Source: a bacterium (GTDB taxonomy: Bacteria; CAIJMQ01; JAADFP01). Taken from it: 12,969 nt of DNA. Of this stretch, positions 1 through 6,700 are shown piece after piece. The stretch is taken from NCBI GenBank assembly GCA_027021085.1, contig JALUVB010000075.1, positions 1-12,969 on the forward strand, read 5' to 3'. The position numbers and the translations under genes were made by a program. The notes below the pieces were generated by a model. That model was given only the letters and a program-made list of their open reading frames with translations. It did no database searches and was not told where the DNA came from. Position 1 is the stretch's first letter. Each line of letters begins with the position of its first letter.

Positions 1-154
1 AAATGCTGCGTAGGGGGACTTCCCGAGATTTCAGGGAAAGGTTAATAAGAAGCTGTATATACCTTTTTGCCAGAGCATACGTCTTGCCCGAACCAGCAGA
101 GGCCTCTTTTATGCAGACTTCCGGGAATCCAGGGAAAGGTTGGTTATTCAGCAT
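1..154 (-). CDS. UvrD/RecB-type ATP-dependent helicase, N-terminal fragment (partial)
   Basis: Reading leftwards from the ATG at 154, the frame stays open for 51 codons to the window edge, so only the N-terminus is present. Residues 17-25 read EASAGSGKT, the Walker A loop in the form typical of superfamily 1 helicases of the UvrD/AddA/RecB group. It is followed by YALAKRYIQLL, which fits the helix after the P-loop. In this family the motif sits close to the N-terminus, which supports the chosen start. Such proteins unwind DNA with ATP in recombination or repair; whether this one also carries a nuclease domain (as AddA does) cannot be seen. No Shine-Dalgarno sequence precedes the ATG. A TATAAT box lies 14 bp upstream, so the leader would be very short. 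Confidence 0.8.
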   Translation of the reverse strand, partial: MLNNQPFPGFPEVCIKEASAGSGKTYALAKRYIQLLINLSLKSREVPLRSI

Positions 155-168
155 AATCTAATCTTACT

Positions 169-174
169 ATTATA
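169..174 (-). promoter_or_regulatory. possible -10 box for the helicase gene
   Basis: The minus strand reads TATAAT at this site, 14 bp before the helicase ATG. Transcription would begin near 162, leaving a leader of about 8 nt and no room for a ribosome binding site. No good -35 box is seen at 16-18 bp spacing; the best match, TTGTAT at 195-200, is 20 bp away. The call is weak. Confidence 0.3.
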
Positions 175-253
175 AAATTTTTCTCGTTTTAATGATACAA
201 CCTGGTTCCTGCTGAGCTAAAAAGAGGTATAATTAATTTAAGAGACTTTAGCC

Positions 254-512
254 TTTAGACTGTAGACTATAGACCTTAGACGTTAGACTAGGAGGATAGT
301 AAACAGTGAACGGTGAATGGTGAGAAAGTAGCGGGTAGCGAGTAGATAGTAGCGAGGGGAACTATAGTAAACAGTGAACAGTAAGCAGTGAACGGTGAAT
401 GGTAACTCGGTATCCCGGTTCCCTGGTAATCCTGGTTTTTTGGTAAAGGGGATAGGTTTCGCAAGAATGACAAGAAACCAGTCCGCATGTCATGTCTGCG
501 AAAGCAGGTATC
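254..512 (+). repeat. composite repeat copy 1: 7-bp and 8-bp tandem arrays ending in a REP-like hairpin
   Basis: This fills most of the 397-bp spacer before the nitroreductase gene. In order: five NNTAGAC heptamers (254-288); four NNNGTRA heptamers (296-323); four RGTAGNN heptamers (327-354); six NNNGTRA heptamers (364-405); a looser array in which GGT recurs at 409, 417, 425, 434 and 442 (about 8 bp period); a decayed palindrome ending in AATGACA (about 450-472); and a REP-like hairpin (492-511). Positions 354-415 match 8246-8307 exactly on the opposite strand. Positions 371-512 match 12546-12687 without gaps at 131 of 142 sites. No gene is visible in 155-551 apart from repeat-derived frames. 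Confidence 0.9.
492..511 (+). repeat. REP-like hairpin with GAAA loop
   Basis: ATGTCTGC (492-499), loop GAAA (500-503), GCAGGTAT (504-511). The stem is 8 bp if G494-T509 and T495-G508 pair as G-U wobbles in RNA. The related hairpin at 12667-12686 has Watson-Crick pairs at the same positions. The ATG at 492 opens a frame that runs into the nitroreductase, but this is the repeat and not the gene start. Confidence 0.75.
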
Positions 513-538
513 CAGGATAGGCTCCTGGGATTGAAAAG

Positions 539-547
539 GGAGGTGAT
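539..547 (+). promoter_or_regulatory. strong Shine-Dalgarno site of the nitroreductase gene
   Basis: GGAGGTGAT is a long match to the 16S rRNA 3' end. GGAGG ends 8 nt before the ATG at 552. It fixes the start at 552 rather than at the in-frame ATG at 492 inside the upstream repeat. Confidence 0.85.
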
Positions 548-551
548 AAAG

Positions 552-1043
552 ATGGATGCATTAAGAGTATTAAAAGAGAGGAGAAGCATAAGGAAATTTC
601 AGGCAAAAGAAATAGCGGGTGAAATTATCGAGGATATCATTGACTGCGGCAGATTGGCAGCTACGGCTGTCAACATCCAGCCCTGGGAGTTTATCGTGGT
701 AACGCAGCCCGAGATACGAAAGAGAATAGCGGAGATAACTGACCACGGTAAATTTATTAAAGATGCCCCGGTTTGCATCGTGGTGTTTTGCCGGGATACA
801 AAGTACTACCTGGAAGACGGTTCTGCTGCCACGGAAAACATACTCCTGGCAGCAAAAGCGCACGGACTGGGAAGCTGCTGGGTAGCGGGGGATAAGAAGC
901 ACTACGCGGAAGATATACGGAAGCTGCTAAAAGTTCCGACAGGTTACAAGCTGGTAAGCTTGATTCCCATAGGATATCCGGCAGAATCTCCCCAACCAGC
1001 AAAGAGAAGCCTGCAGGAAGTTATGCACCGGGAGCAGTGGTAA
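552..1043 (+). CDS. nitroreductase family protein (FMN-dependent oxidoreductase)
   Basis: The protein has 163 residues, at the short end for the nitroreductase (Nitro_FMN_reductase) fold. Residues 9-15 (ERRSIRK) are the usual N-terminal FMN-phosphate-binding stretch, followed by LAATAVNIQPWEFIVV (35-50), the conserved segment around the flavin site. GLGSCW (105-110) and LIPIGYP (137-143) match the C-terminal core. Members reduce nitroaromatics, quinones, flavins or enones with NAD(P)H, normally as FMN-bound dimers in the cytoplasm; the substrate here cannot be told. The start is set by the strong ribosome binding site at 539-547. It is the only clear plus-strand gene in the window, and it converges on the gene ending at 1061 with a 17-bp gap. 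Confidence 0.9.
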   Translation: MDALRVLKERRSIRKFQAKEIAGEIIEDIIDCGRLAATAVNIQPWEFIVVTQPEIRKRIAEITDHGKFIKDAPVCIVVFCRDTKYYLEDGSAATENILLAAKAHGLGSCWVAGDKKHYAEDIRKLLKVPTGYKLVSLIPIGYPAESPQPAKRSLQEVMHREQW

Positions 1044-1057
1044 CCATATCCACTGTT
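1033..1057. terminator. possible hairpin between convergent genes
   Basis: AGCAGTGG (1033-1040) pairs with CCACTGTT (1050-1057) across a 9-nt loop that contains the nitroreductase stop codon; one of the 8 pairs is G-T. It lies where the two convergent genes end, so it could slow transcription from either side. There is no T-run on either strand, so this is not a canonical intrinsic terminator. Confidence 0.3.
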
Positions 1058-1060
1058 CAA

Positions 1061-2146
1061 TTACTTGCGGATATACGCAAATAAGTAGTTCACCGCTATG
1101 GGAAGGAGAACACCTATACTGATAAGGAGAAGGATACGCAGAATTAAAAAGATGGTTAGCCTGGATTCGGGCTTGCTGCTTACCACCAAAGGGAGTATGC
1201 TCCTTCTCTTTTCAAACTGCAGGGTTCCATTGTAATTGATTACCTCTCCCAGTATATACACCTCATCCCCTACAGTGATTCCCCGCAGGGTATCCCTCTC
1301 CTCGCCGATAATGCTGCCTCCCCGGTTAAGCACCTTTGGCTCAAAGAAAGCCCCGGCAGGATTTACCCCGATTTCCCCCGTATCGTCCTCTACGCTAAAA
1401 GGGACCCATTTTCTTTCCTGCACATCACGTGCATAGCGGTAGTGTGTACCTGGGCTATGGAATAGTTCCCGTCTGCGTGTGTAGTGCACGTAATCGTAAT
1501 ACACGCATTTTAAGCCATATACCACTTCCGGTGCTCCGCAGAGCACCTTACCGCACACTTCAAAAAAACCTTCCTGCCTGATATCAGCAATCTTGGTAGT
1601 GGGGGTCTTTTTCACGAAAGCAAGCACCACAAAAAACCTTACGATAAAGTATAAACATATGGTTTCCCCTACACTGATAATTATCCGGGAAGCAATAACC
1701 CAAATATCGTTTGCAGGATGAATATATCGGGAAAAAAGAACTGCTCCCAACCCGCTTGATACGATGAGAAGACCCAATACTATACTGCCCAGGTGTCTCT
1801 TCAGCCAGGAACTCTCCCGGGCAATTACCACTCCTCCGACTTTTTTACCTGTTTTAAGGTCTGTGCCGCAGGAGATGCAGAAAGTGGCTTCCGGGGGTAA
1901 TGCATTCCGGCAATAAGGGCAACACACCTTTTCTGTAACCTCTGTTTTTTCCTGTTCACTGCGGGGGAAAAATGTCTGGAAAAGGGGAACCAGGCGGGCA
2001 AATTTCCATTCATCCTTTCCTTCTCTGCTTATAAAATCTTCCGGTAAAACTCTTTTTTCCTTTATCCAGTTTTGCAACGTTTCTGTGCTCACCGGGCCGT
2101 AGATACTCCCATCTGGCTTTTTAACTTTCCACCTTTCATCTGCCAT
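1061..2146 (-). CDS. membrane protein with GYF_2, zinc ribbon and MUL1/GIDE-like domain
   Basis: 361 residues. Residues 5-55 resemble a GYF_2 domain (IYGPVSTETLQNWIKEKRV, with a conserved W in DEWKFA). Residues 76-93 form a zinc ribbon, with C76, C79, C90 and C93. Hydrophobic segments follow at about 119-139, 149-178 and 329-356. The region 185-318, between the last two, contains GLKCVYYDYVHY, RKWVPFSVEDDTGEIGVNPAGAFF and a GEERDTLRGITVGDEVYILGEV stretch. That pattern resembles the region next to the membrane in mitochondrial MUL1/GIDE E3 ligases (Pfam GIDE family). The RING finger of the eukaryotic protein is absent. I assign the domains from memory, so the MUL1-like call is an inference; function is unknown. 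AAGGAGGAA stands just before the ATG. The aldo/keto reductase ends 15 bp upstream, suggesting an operon. Confidence 0.75.
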   Translation of the reverse strand: MADERWKVKKPDGSIYGPVSTETLQNWIKEKRVLPEDFISREGKDEWKFARLVPLFQTFFPRSEQEKTEVTEKVCCPYCRNALPPEATFCISCGTDLKTGKKVGGVVIARESSWLKRHLGSIVLGLLIVSSGLGAVLFSRYIHPANDIWVIASRIIISVGETICLYFIVRFFVVLAFVKKTPTTKIADIRQEGFFEVCGKVLCGAPEVVYGLKCVYYDYVHYTRRRELFHSPGTHYRYARDVQERKWVPFSVEDDTGEIGVNPAGAFFEPKVLNRGGSIIGEERDTLRGITVGDEVYILGEVINYNGTLQFEKRRSILPLVVSSKPESRLTIFLILRILLLISIGVLLPIAVNYLFAYIRK

Positions 2147-2151
2147 ATGTA

Positions 2152-2160
2152 TTCCTCCTT
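2152..2160 (-). promoter_or_regulatory. Shine-Dalgarno site of the GYF/MUL1-like gene
   Basis: The minus strand reads AAGGAGGAA in the 15-bp gap after the aldo/keto reductase stop codon. It is spaced normally from the ATG at 2146 and supports that start. Confidence 0.8.
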
Positions 2161-2161
2161 A

Positions 2162-3277
2162 TCATTCCCCGGCAAAGATTTGTTCAGCTTCTCTCATTTT
2201 TTGGCTTATCCGGATATTGTAGGGACACCTTTTCTCACATTTCCTGCACTCCACGCATGCATCTGCCTTTATCTCCAGGTTTCTGTAGTTTTTAATAAGC
2301 TCCTTATCCTTTTTCTGCTGCCATTTAGTCAAAAGGCGCATTATGGAAGGAATAGGGATGTTTTGGGGACAGGGGAGACAGTATCCACATTGCCGGCATA
2401 AATCCTTTCCCCACCTTTTTGCCTCCTCTTCAAAATACCTTATTTCTTCCGGAGTAAGAGCATATGCCCTGTCTCCTGCTTTTACAAGTTCTTCCAGGTG
2501 GGCAAGCGTGCCCACACCAGGAGTGACTGTATGCACGTAAGGATTCTGCACCACGTAGCGGACAAGCTTTAAGGGAGAAAGCCCCTTACCATCAGCACCT
2601 TTCAGGGTAAGCGCTCCTCCTCCCAGGGGCTTCATCACTGTTAACCCGATACCGAATTTCTTAATCAGGGGAAAGACTCTCTGTGAAGTTATCTTCAAAT
2701 CTTCACCATCAGAAGCAACTCTTTTTTGCTGGAGAATATTGTAGGCTAAAGTCAAAACATCCACATCGCCTGTTTCAATCATTTTCTTCACTACCTCAAA
2801 GCTGCCATGCGTGGAAAACCCGATAAATTTCACCTTGCCTTGCCTTTTTGCTTTTTTCAAAACTTCGTAGAATCCTCCCTCCACCACTTTCTGATAGGCC
2901 TCAGGCGAGGTAACATCATGCAGCTGATATATGTCTATGCTATCAACCTGCAATCTCTGCAAACTTTCTTCCAGGGCAATTTCAATATCTTCGGGATTCT
3001 CTGACTTTTGCCAGGCATGAGTCCTGCTTAAAATTATAACATCACTCCTCCTTTTCTTCATAACCTCCCCTACCCCTTGCTCCGCCATCCCGTTTCCATA
3101 GGAGCAAGCAGTATCTATTATGTTCACTCCCAGGTCTAAGGCTCTATCTATAACTCTCTCCATTTCCTGTATCCCCTCTTTCCCTCTGGCAAAAAGGCCT
3201 TCCCGGCCAAAGCCAAGAGTTCCTATCCCCACCACCGAGACCTTTAAGCCCGTCCTCCCCAGCACCCTGTATTCCAT
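2162..3277 (-). CDS. aldo/keto reductase with C-terminal ferredoxin-type [4Fe-4S] domain
   Basis: 371 residues. Residues 1-290 form an aldo/keto reductase barrel: YRVLGRTGLKVSVVGIGT at the start, IIDTACSYGNG (53-63) and YQLHDV (117-122). Of the usual catalytic tetrad, Asp55, Tyr60 and His120 are present, but the lysine position reads Arg85 (ILSRTH; codon AGG). The C-terminus has two cysteine clusters, C294/C297/C300/C303 and C341/C344/C347/C351-Pro, as in ferredoxin-linked aldo/keto reductases (COG1453 type), which are common in anaerobes. It is likely a cytoplasmic redox enzyme of unknown substrate. The ATG at 3277 has GGAGA 6 nt upstream; the open frame continues to 3457 but upstream translation is not protein-like. 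It probably heads an operon with the following membrane protein. Confidence 0.9.
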   Translation of the reverse strand: MEYRVLGRTGLKVSVVGIGTLGFGREGLFARGKEGIQEMERVIDRALDLGVNIIDTACSYGNGMAEQGVGEVMKKRRSDVIILSRTHAWQKSENPEDIEIALEESLQRLQVDSIDIYQLHDVTSPEAYQKVVEGGFYEVLKKAKRQGKVKFIGFSTHGSFEVVKKMIETGDVDVLTLAYNILQQKRVASDGEDLKITSQRVFPLIKKFGIGLTVMKPLGGGALTLKGADGKGLSPLKLVRYVVQNPYVHTVTPGVGTLAHLEELVKAGDRAYALTPEEIRYFEEEAKRWGKDLCRQCGYCLPCPQNIPIPSIMRLLTKWQQKKDKELIKNYRNLEIKADACVECRKCEKRCPYNIRISQKMREAEQIFAGE

Positions 3278-3298
3278 ATTTATCTCCATGACACTATT

Positions 3299-3304
3299 AT
3301 TATA
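3299..3304 (-). promoter_or_regulatory. possible -10 box for the aldo/keto reductase operon
   Basis: The minus strand reads TATAAT 21 bp before the ATG at 3277, which would give a leader of about 15 nt containing the GGAGA ribosome binding site. The -35 region (TTATAA or TTTATA at 16-17 bp spacing) is a poor match. Confidence 0.45.
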
Positions 3305-3359
3305 CGACCAAAAAGGTAATTTATAAATAATCAGGGAGTGAGAGCAAGAAATCGGGGAT

Positions 3360-3411
3360 ACAGTAGGCAGCAGGCAAAGGAGAGTAGCAAGCAGCAGGTT
3401 CTGGTTCCCCG
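3360..3411. repeat. degenerate heptamer tract
   Basis: Units such as CAGTAGG, CAGCAGG, GAGTAGC and AAGCAGC follow one another at about 7 bp, then CTGGTTCC. This looks like a decayed relative of the arrays at 327-360 and 409-444. It lies in the 172-bp gap between the PHP gene stop and the aldo/keto reductase start. Nothing else is evident in that gap. Confidence 0.4.
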
Positions 3412-3449
3412 TTGTGGGGGTTGGATTCTCTGATACACGCCCAGGTAGA

Positions 3450-4451
3450 CTACACAATCCAGAAAGGATTGGTGAAAAGCCAGGGTTTATTCTTGAGATA
3501 TCCTTCCAGTCTGTAGACTCCTTTCTTTTTCAGCTCTATTTCACCTTTACTATCTTCCATCTCTTTCTCTGTTTCCCCGTTTCTTACCAGGCGAAAGAGT
3601 GCTTTGATAGGCGAGGTAAAATACAGTCTGCGGGCAGAGGCAAGCTCGATTCTATCTCCGGGGAGATTTCCCTCCTCGGTGAATATCTGAAACCCCCGTG
3701 CATCCCCTATCCTGTCCAGGGCAAAGAAAGAATGCCCTTCTTTCAGTGCTTGATAAATTTTCTCCTTATCCCTGGGGAATTCTCCCCTGAGTTCTTCGCA
3801 CCAGACATGGGTTCTGAGCGTTTTGAAGGCAAAGGTGTAAGAAGAGATGGAAACAGGCAAAAATTTATTCCCATGAATATCAAGCCCGGCAATTCCCACC
3901 ACCTTTCTCTTCTGGCAAAGAGTATCCCAGAGTCCAAGTATTTTTTCCGAAGGCCCGCGTAGTCCCCTGGTGGGAAAGAGGAAATGAAAGGGCAGATTGA
4001 ATAGGTGCACCTTTTTTATCCAGTCGTACATAAGTGACCAGATTTCTATGCCCTGGAAATCCCGGTAAAGGTAAAAGTCTTCCCAGGGATGAGGAGGAAC
4101 AAGAAGCATTTTATTGCCTTTATGAAAAGGATGGGTCACGAAGCCAAATCCTCCCTGCTGGTTTACTTTGTCTATGTATGCCTGCGGATTGGCAAATTGG
4201 TGGAAATCTATCTCCTCCCGGATATCTAAAGCCAGGTAATGTGCCTCATCCGGGCTTATCTCCTCCCCTACCATGACCATCACCTCTCCATGCCATCCCT
4301 CTTTTTCTTTTAACTGCAGGGTATCATGGTCAGTAATCACCAGGAAATCAATTCCCGCTGCTTTTCCTGCCTTGACTACCTGGGCAAAATTACCCGTGCC
4401 ATCCGAGCAGTCAGTATGGATATGTATTACTCCGATGTATTCGTGTAGCAT
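3450..4451 (-). CDS. PHP-domain metal-dependent phosphoesterase
   Basis: 333 residues from the ATG at 4451. The PHP (polymerase and histidinol phosphatase) metal-site motifs are clear: HIHTDCSDG (10-18), ITDHDT (39-44), GEEIS (62-66), THPFH (106-110) and GLDIHG (189-194, giving the late Asp-x-His pair). Family members hydrolyse phosphoesters with two or three bound metal ions; the substrate cannot be told. The C-terminal 80 residues are probably a separate small beta-rich domain. It is the last gene of the tldD operon and overlaps the upstream membrane-protein gene by 25 bp. GGAG stands 10 nt before this ATG. GTG codons at 4475 and 4496 are alternative starts, but the PHP homology begins just after 4451. 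Confidence 0.85.
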   Translation of the reverse strand: MLHEYIGVIHIHTDCSDGTGNFAQVVKAGKAAGIDFLVITDHDTLQLKEKEGWHGEVMVMVGEEISPDEAHYLALDIREEIDFHQFANPQAYIDKVNQQGGFGFVTHPFHKGNKMLLVPPHPWEDFYLYRDFQGIEIWSLMYDWIKKVHLFNLPFHFLFPTRGLRGPSEKILGLWDTLCQKRKVVGIAGLDIHGNKFLPVSISSYTFAFKTLRTHVWCEELRGEFPRDKEKIYQALKEGHSFFALDRIGDARGFQIFTEEGNLPGDRIELASARRLYFTSPIKALFRLVRNGETEKEMEDSKGEIELKKKGVYRLEGYLKNKPWLFTNPFWIV

Positions 4452-5407
4452 TTTCGTATTTCTCCGCCTTTCCACATGTATATCACTCCCCCCCACAGGC
4501 TGGTGAATAAAGTAATCAAATAAAGAGATAAAGAAAGCGCCAGGGCATCCACTTCACTTACTGCGGGCAAAGAAGAAAAGAAGAAAACAAAAGCCCATTC
4601 TCTTGTTCCCAGTCCACTAATGCTGACAGGTATTGACATAATCACAGCTACTAGAGGGAAGAAAAGGAAAAAGTAAACGGCGGGAATGGGAAGATGAAAG
4701 GCAAGAGAGATGAAGTAAACGATGATTATCATCTGGAATTGCACCAGGAGAGAGATTAAATAGGCTTTAAGTAGTGCACGGGGAGATTGCCTGTAGGTTT
4801 GGAAAGATTGAAAGAGATTCTGTATTTTTTCTCCCAACCTGAGCCATTTTATATGGTACAAAAAGGAAAGAAATTTATGGAATTTATGGTTGAGCAGCAG
4901 AAAGAATATAATCAGCAACAAGAAAGTGGCGCCTACTATAAGGGGGAAAAATTCCCGGGCAGCTGTTCTCTTCAGGTTTAAGAGAAGAGCCACAAACGCT
5001 ATGCTTAAAAGCCCCATGAACCCTATGACCCTGTCCATGAACACGGAGGTAAATGAGGAAGACATTTTTCCGGTTTTTTTACCCAGGTAATAGAACTTAA
5101 CCAGGTCACCCCCTACCACGCCGGGAAGAAAATTTGAGAAGAAGAATCCTATATAGGTAAGAGTAAAGAGGTCGGAAAAGGAAAGATGAATATTCTGCGC
5201 TTTCAAGAGCCATCCCCATCTTATGATTCCCCAGATTAAAGCCAGGAAGAAAAGGGCTGTTGCCGCGGCTAACCATAAATAATTGGCCTCCCTGGCATAT
5301 TCCGGCAACTTCCCCAGATTTTCTCTGCCAATTTGAAGAAAAAGGAGGTAGATAAGTATGCCGCTTACCCCGGCCCTGATAATAAAGGAAATCGTTTTCT
5401 TCATCAT
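4427..5407 (-). CDS. LPG_synthase_TM (UPF0104/AglD2-like) integral membrane protein
   Basis: 326 residues, very hydrophobic, with about eight membrane segments (roughly 7-25, 43-63, 80-97, 126-144, 153-173, 213-235, 243-263 and 288-311). Conserved features of the lysylphosphatidylglycerol synthase transmembrane family (PF03706) are visible: SNFLPGVVGGDLVKFYYL (91-108), DRVIGF (125-130) and SISGLGTREWAF (262-273). In MprF this region moves lysyl-phosphatidylglycerol across the membrane, but stand-alone proteins like this lack the synthase domain and their substrate is unknown; lipid or polyprenol-linked sugar translocation is possible. The ATG at 5407 overlaps the tldE TGA as ATGA, so translational coupling is likely. 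A second ATG follows directly at 5404. Confidence 0.85.
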   Translation of the reverse strand: MMKKTISFIIRAGVSGILIYLLFLQIGRENLGKLPEYAREANYLWLAAATALFFLALIWGIIRWGWLLKAQNIHLSFSDLFTLTYIGFFFSNFLPGVVGGDLVKFYYLGKKTGKMSSSFTSVFMDRVIGFMGLLSIAFVALLLNLKRTAAREFFPLIVGATFLLLIIFFLLLNHKFHKFLSFLYHIKWLRLGEKIQNLFQSFQTYRQSPRALLKAYLISLLVQFQMIIIVYFISLAFHLPIPAVYFFLFFPLVAVIMSIPVSISGLGTREWAFVFFFSSLPAVSEVDALALSLSLYLITLFTSLWGGVIYMWKGGEIRKCYTNTSE

Positions 5408-6699
5408 CCACCCAGTATATTTACCCTATCTATCAGTATATAAGGAGCAGGATTAGCGGGGAAAGGACGGAAGTCGGACGATATTTCTTTTATTTGCCGG
5501 ATAATCTCCTGGAAATTGCCTCCTGCCATGGCACCCTTAATCGGATAAGCAAATTCTCCTTTCTCAATTTTATAAGCTAAATCCAGGGGCACAGAAAATT
5601 CCCCGGAAACAGGGTGAGGAGAAAAGGAGATTATATCGGCAAAAATACCTTCTTCCAAATCACTTGCAATTTCCCTGAATTTTCTCTTCCCTCTGCTCAA
5701 TACAAGGTTAGTGGGAGAAATCCCCCCGCCTGTTGAAGCATGTGCTGTATTCTCAACGCCATCTTTATGAGCCGTATAGGAATTATGGAAATACGTTTGC
5801 AGGATTCCCTTTTCCACTACGGTTATTTTTCTATGAGGCACTCCTTCCCCATCGCAGGGGGAAGAGGCCAATCCCCCGGGTATTCCTCCATCATCTTTCA
5901 AGGTAAATAAATCCTGTGCGATTTTCTGCCCTATCTTGCTTCCCATGAATGACCTCTTTTTCTGAATATCCTCAGCGTTGAGAGAACGGGCAAATGTCTG
6001 CAACAATATATAAGTGGAAAGAGGGGAGAGTATAAGCGGATAAAACCCTGTTTTTACTGCTTTTTTATTAAGGTAGCCTTCAGCCCGTCTCACCACTCGC
6101 TCCGGCAGCTCTTCTGCAAAGGATTCTTCCCATTGGTGGGATTTCTCAAAGTCATAAAAAGAACCTGCCCCGTCTTTCTGCCAGATTATTGCTTCCAGGC
6201 TAATTTCCAGGAAAGTAACAGGCAGGCTAACTTCTACACCAAGGGAATTTACCACTTCCCATTCCTGGCAACTTGCCTCCAGAGAACCACTTAATACCAC
6301 GGAGGGGACAATTCCTTTTGCTTTTTTAATAATTCCCCGGGCTATTTTTAATAAATTCTCCCCTTTTATTTTTTCCAGGCAGGGTGAGTATAAACCTTCC
6401 ACAGGAGATATTTTTCGGGGTAAAGGTAGAGAATGGAAATCAGGGTCAGGTTCGGCATTCAGCGTTGTTTCCCGAATATAGGCGGCAAGGTCATTCCTCC
6501 AGGTTTCAAAGTTAAACAAACCTTTCTTCTTATCCTTGAAAGCCCTGATAATATGATAGTTAAACTCTTCCTCTTTATAGGAATGTATTTCGGAATTCTT
6601 AATGTCCACTTCTTTTCTCCAGCCTCTGCGGGTATTAACCTCTACCTGTTCCAGCTGTTTTCTTTCCAAAGCCTGGAGAATTTCTTTTCCTTTACTCAA
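5404..6699 (-). CDS. tldE: TldE/PmbA-family metalloprotease subunit
   Basis: 431 residues, close to the 450 of E. coli PmbA/TldE. Diagnostic stretches are DPDFHSLP (85-92), the KDDGGIPGG loop (268-276), DGEGVPHRKITVVEKG (283-298) and HPVSGEFS (362-369). As in TldE generally there is no HExxxH motif; the metal site is in the partner TldD. The TldD/TldE heterodimer is a cytoplasmic protease that trims small unfolded peptides, for example in microcin B17 maturation and CcdA degradation in enterobacteria. The start is a TTG at 6699 with GGGAG 7 nt upstream, only 1 bp after the tldD stop, which fits equimolar expression. The gene ends in a 4-bp overlap with the next. Confidence 0.93.
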   Translation of the reverse strand: MSKGKEILQALERKQLEQVEVNTRRGWRKEVDIKNSEIHSYKEEEFNYHIIRAFKDKKKGLFNFETWRNDLAAYIRETTLNAEPDPDFHSLPLPRKISPVEGLYSPCLEKIKGENLLKIARGIIKKAKGIVPSVVLSGSLEASCQEWEVVNSLGVEVSLPVTFLEISLEAIIWQKDGAGSFYDFEKSHQWEESFAEELPERVVRRAEGYLNKKAVKTGFYPLILSPLSTYILLQTFARSLNAEDIQKKRSFMGSKIGQKIAQDLFTLKDDGGIPGGLASSPCDGEGVPHRKITVVEKGILQTYFHNSYTAHKDGVENTAHASTGGGISPTNLVLSRGKRKFREIASDLEEGIFADIISFSPHPVSGEFSVPLDLAYKIEKGEFAYPIKGAMAGGNFQEIIRQIKEISSDFRPFPANPAPYILIDRVNILGG

Positions 6700-6700
6700 A

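Noticed and set aside
254-405. CRISPR-like array
   Set aside because: Units are 7-8 bp with no spacers and no cas genes; they are simple tandem repeats.
492-551. In-frame N-terminal extension of the nitroreductase starting at the ATG at 492
   Set aside because: The 20 extra residues are translated REP-like repeat (SAKAGIQ), and a strong ribosome binding site marks the ATG at 552.
570-1002. Minus-strand open frames opposite the nitroreductase
   Set aside because: They are shadows of a well-supported gene and show no recognisable domains.
3278-3457. N-terminal extension of the aldo/keto reductase up to 3457
   Set aside because: The extra 60 residues are low-complexity intergenic translation covering the -10 box; GGAGA points to the ATG at 3277.
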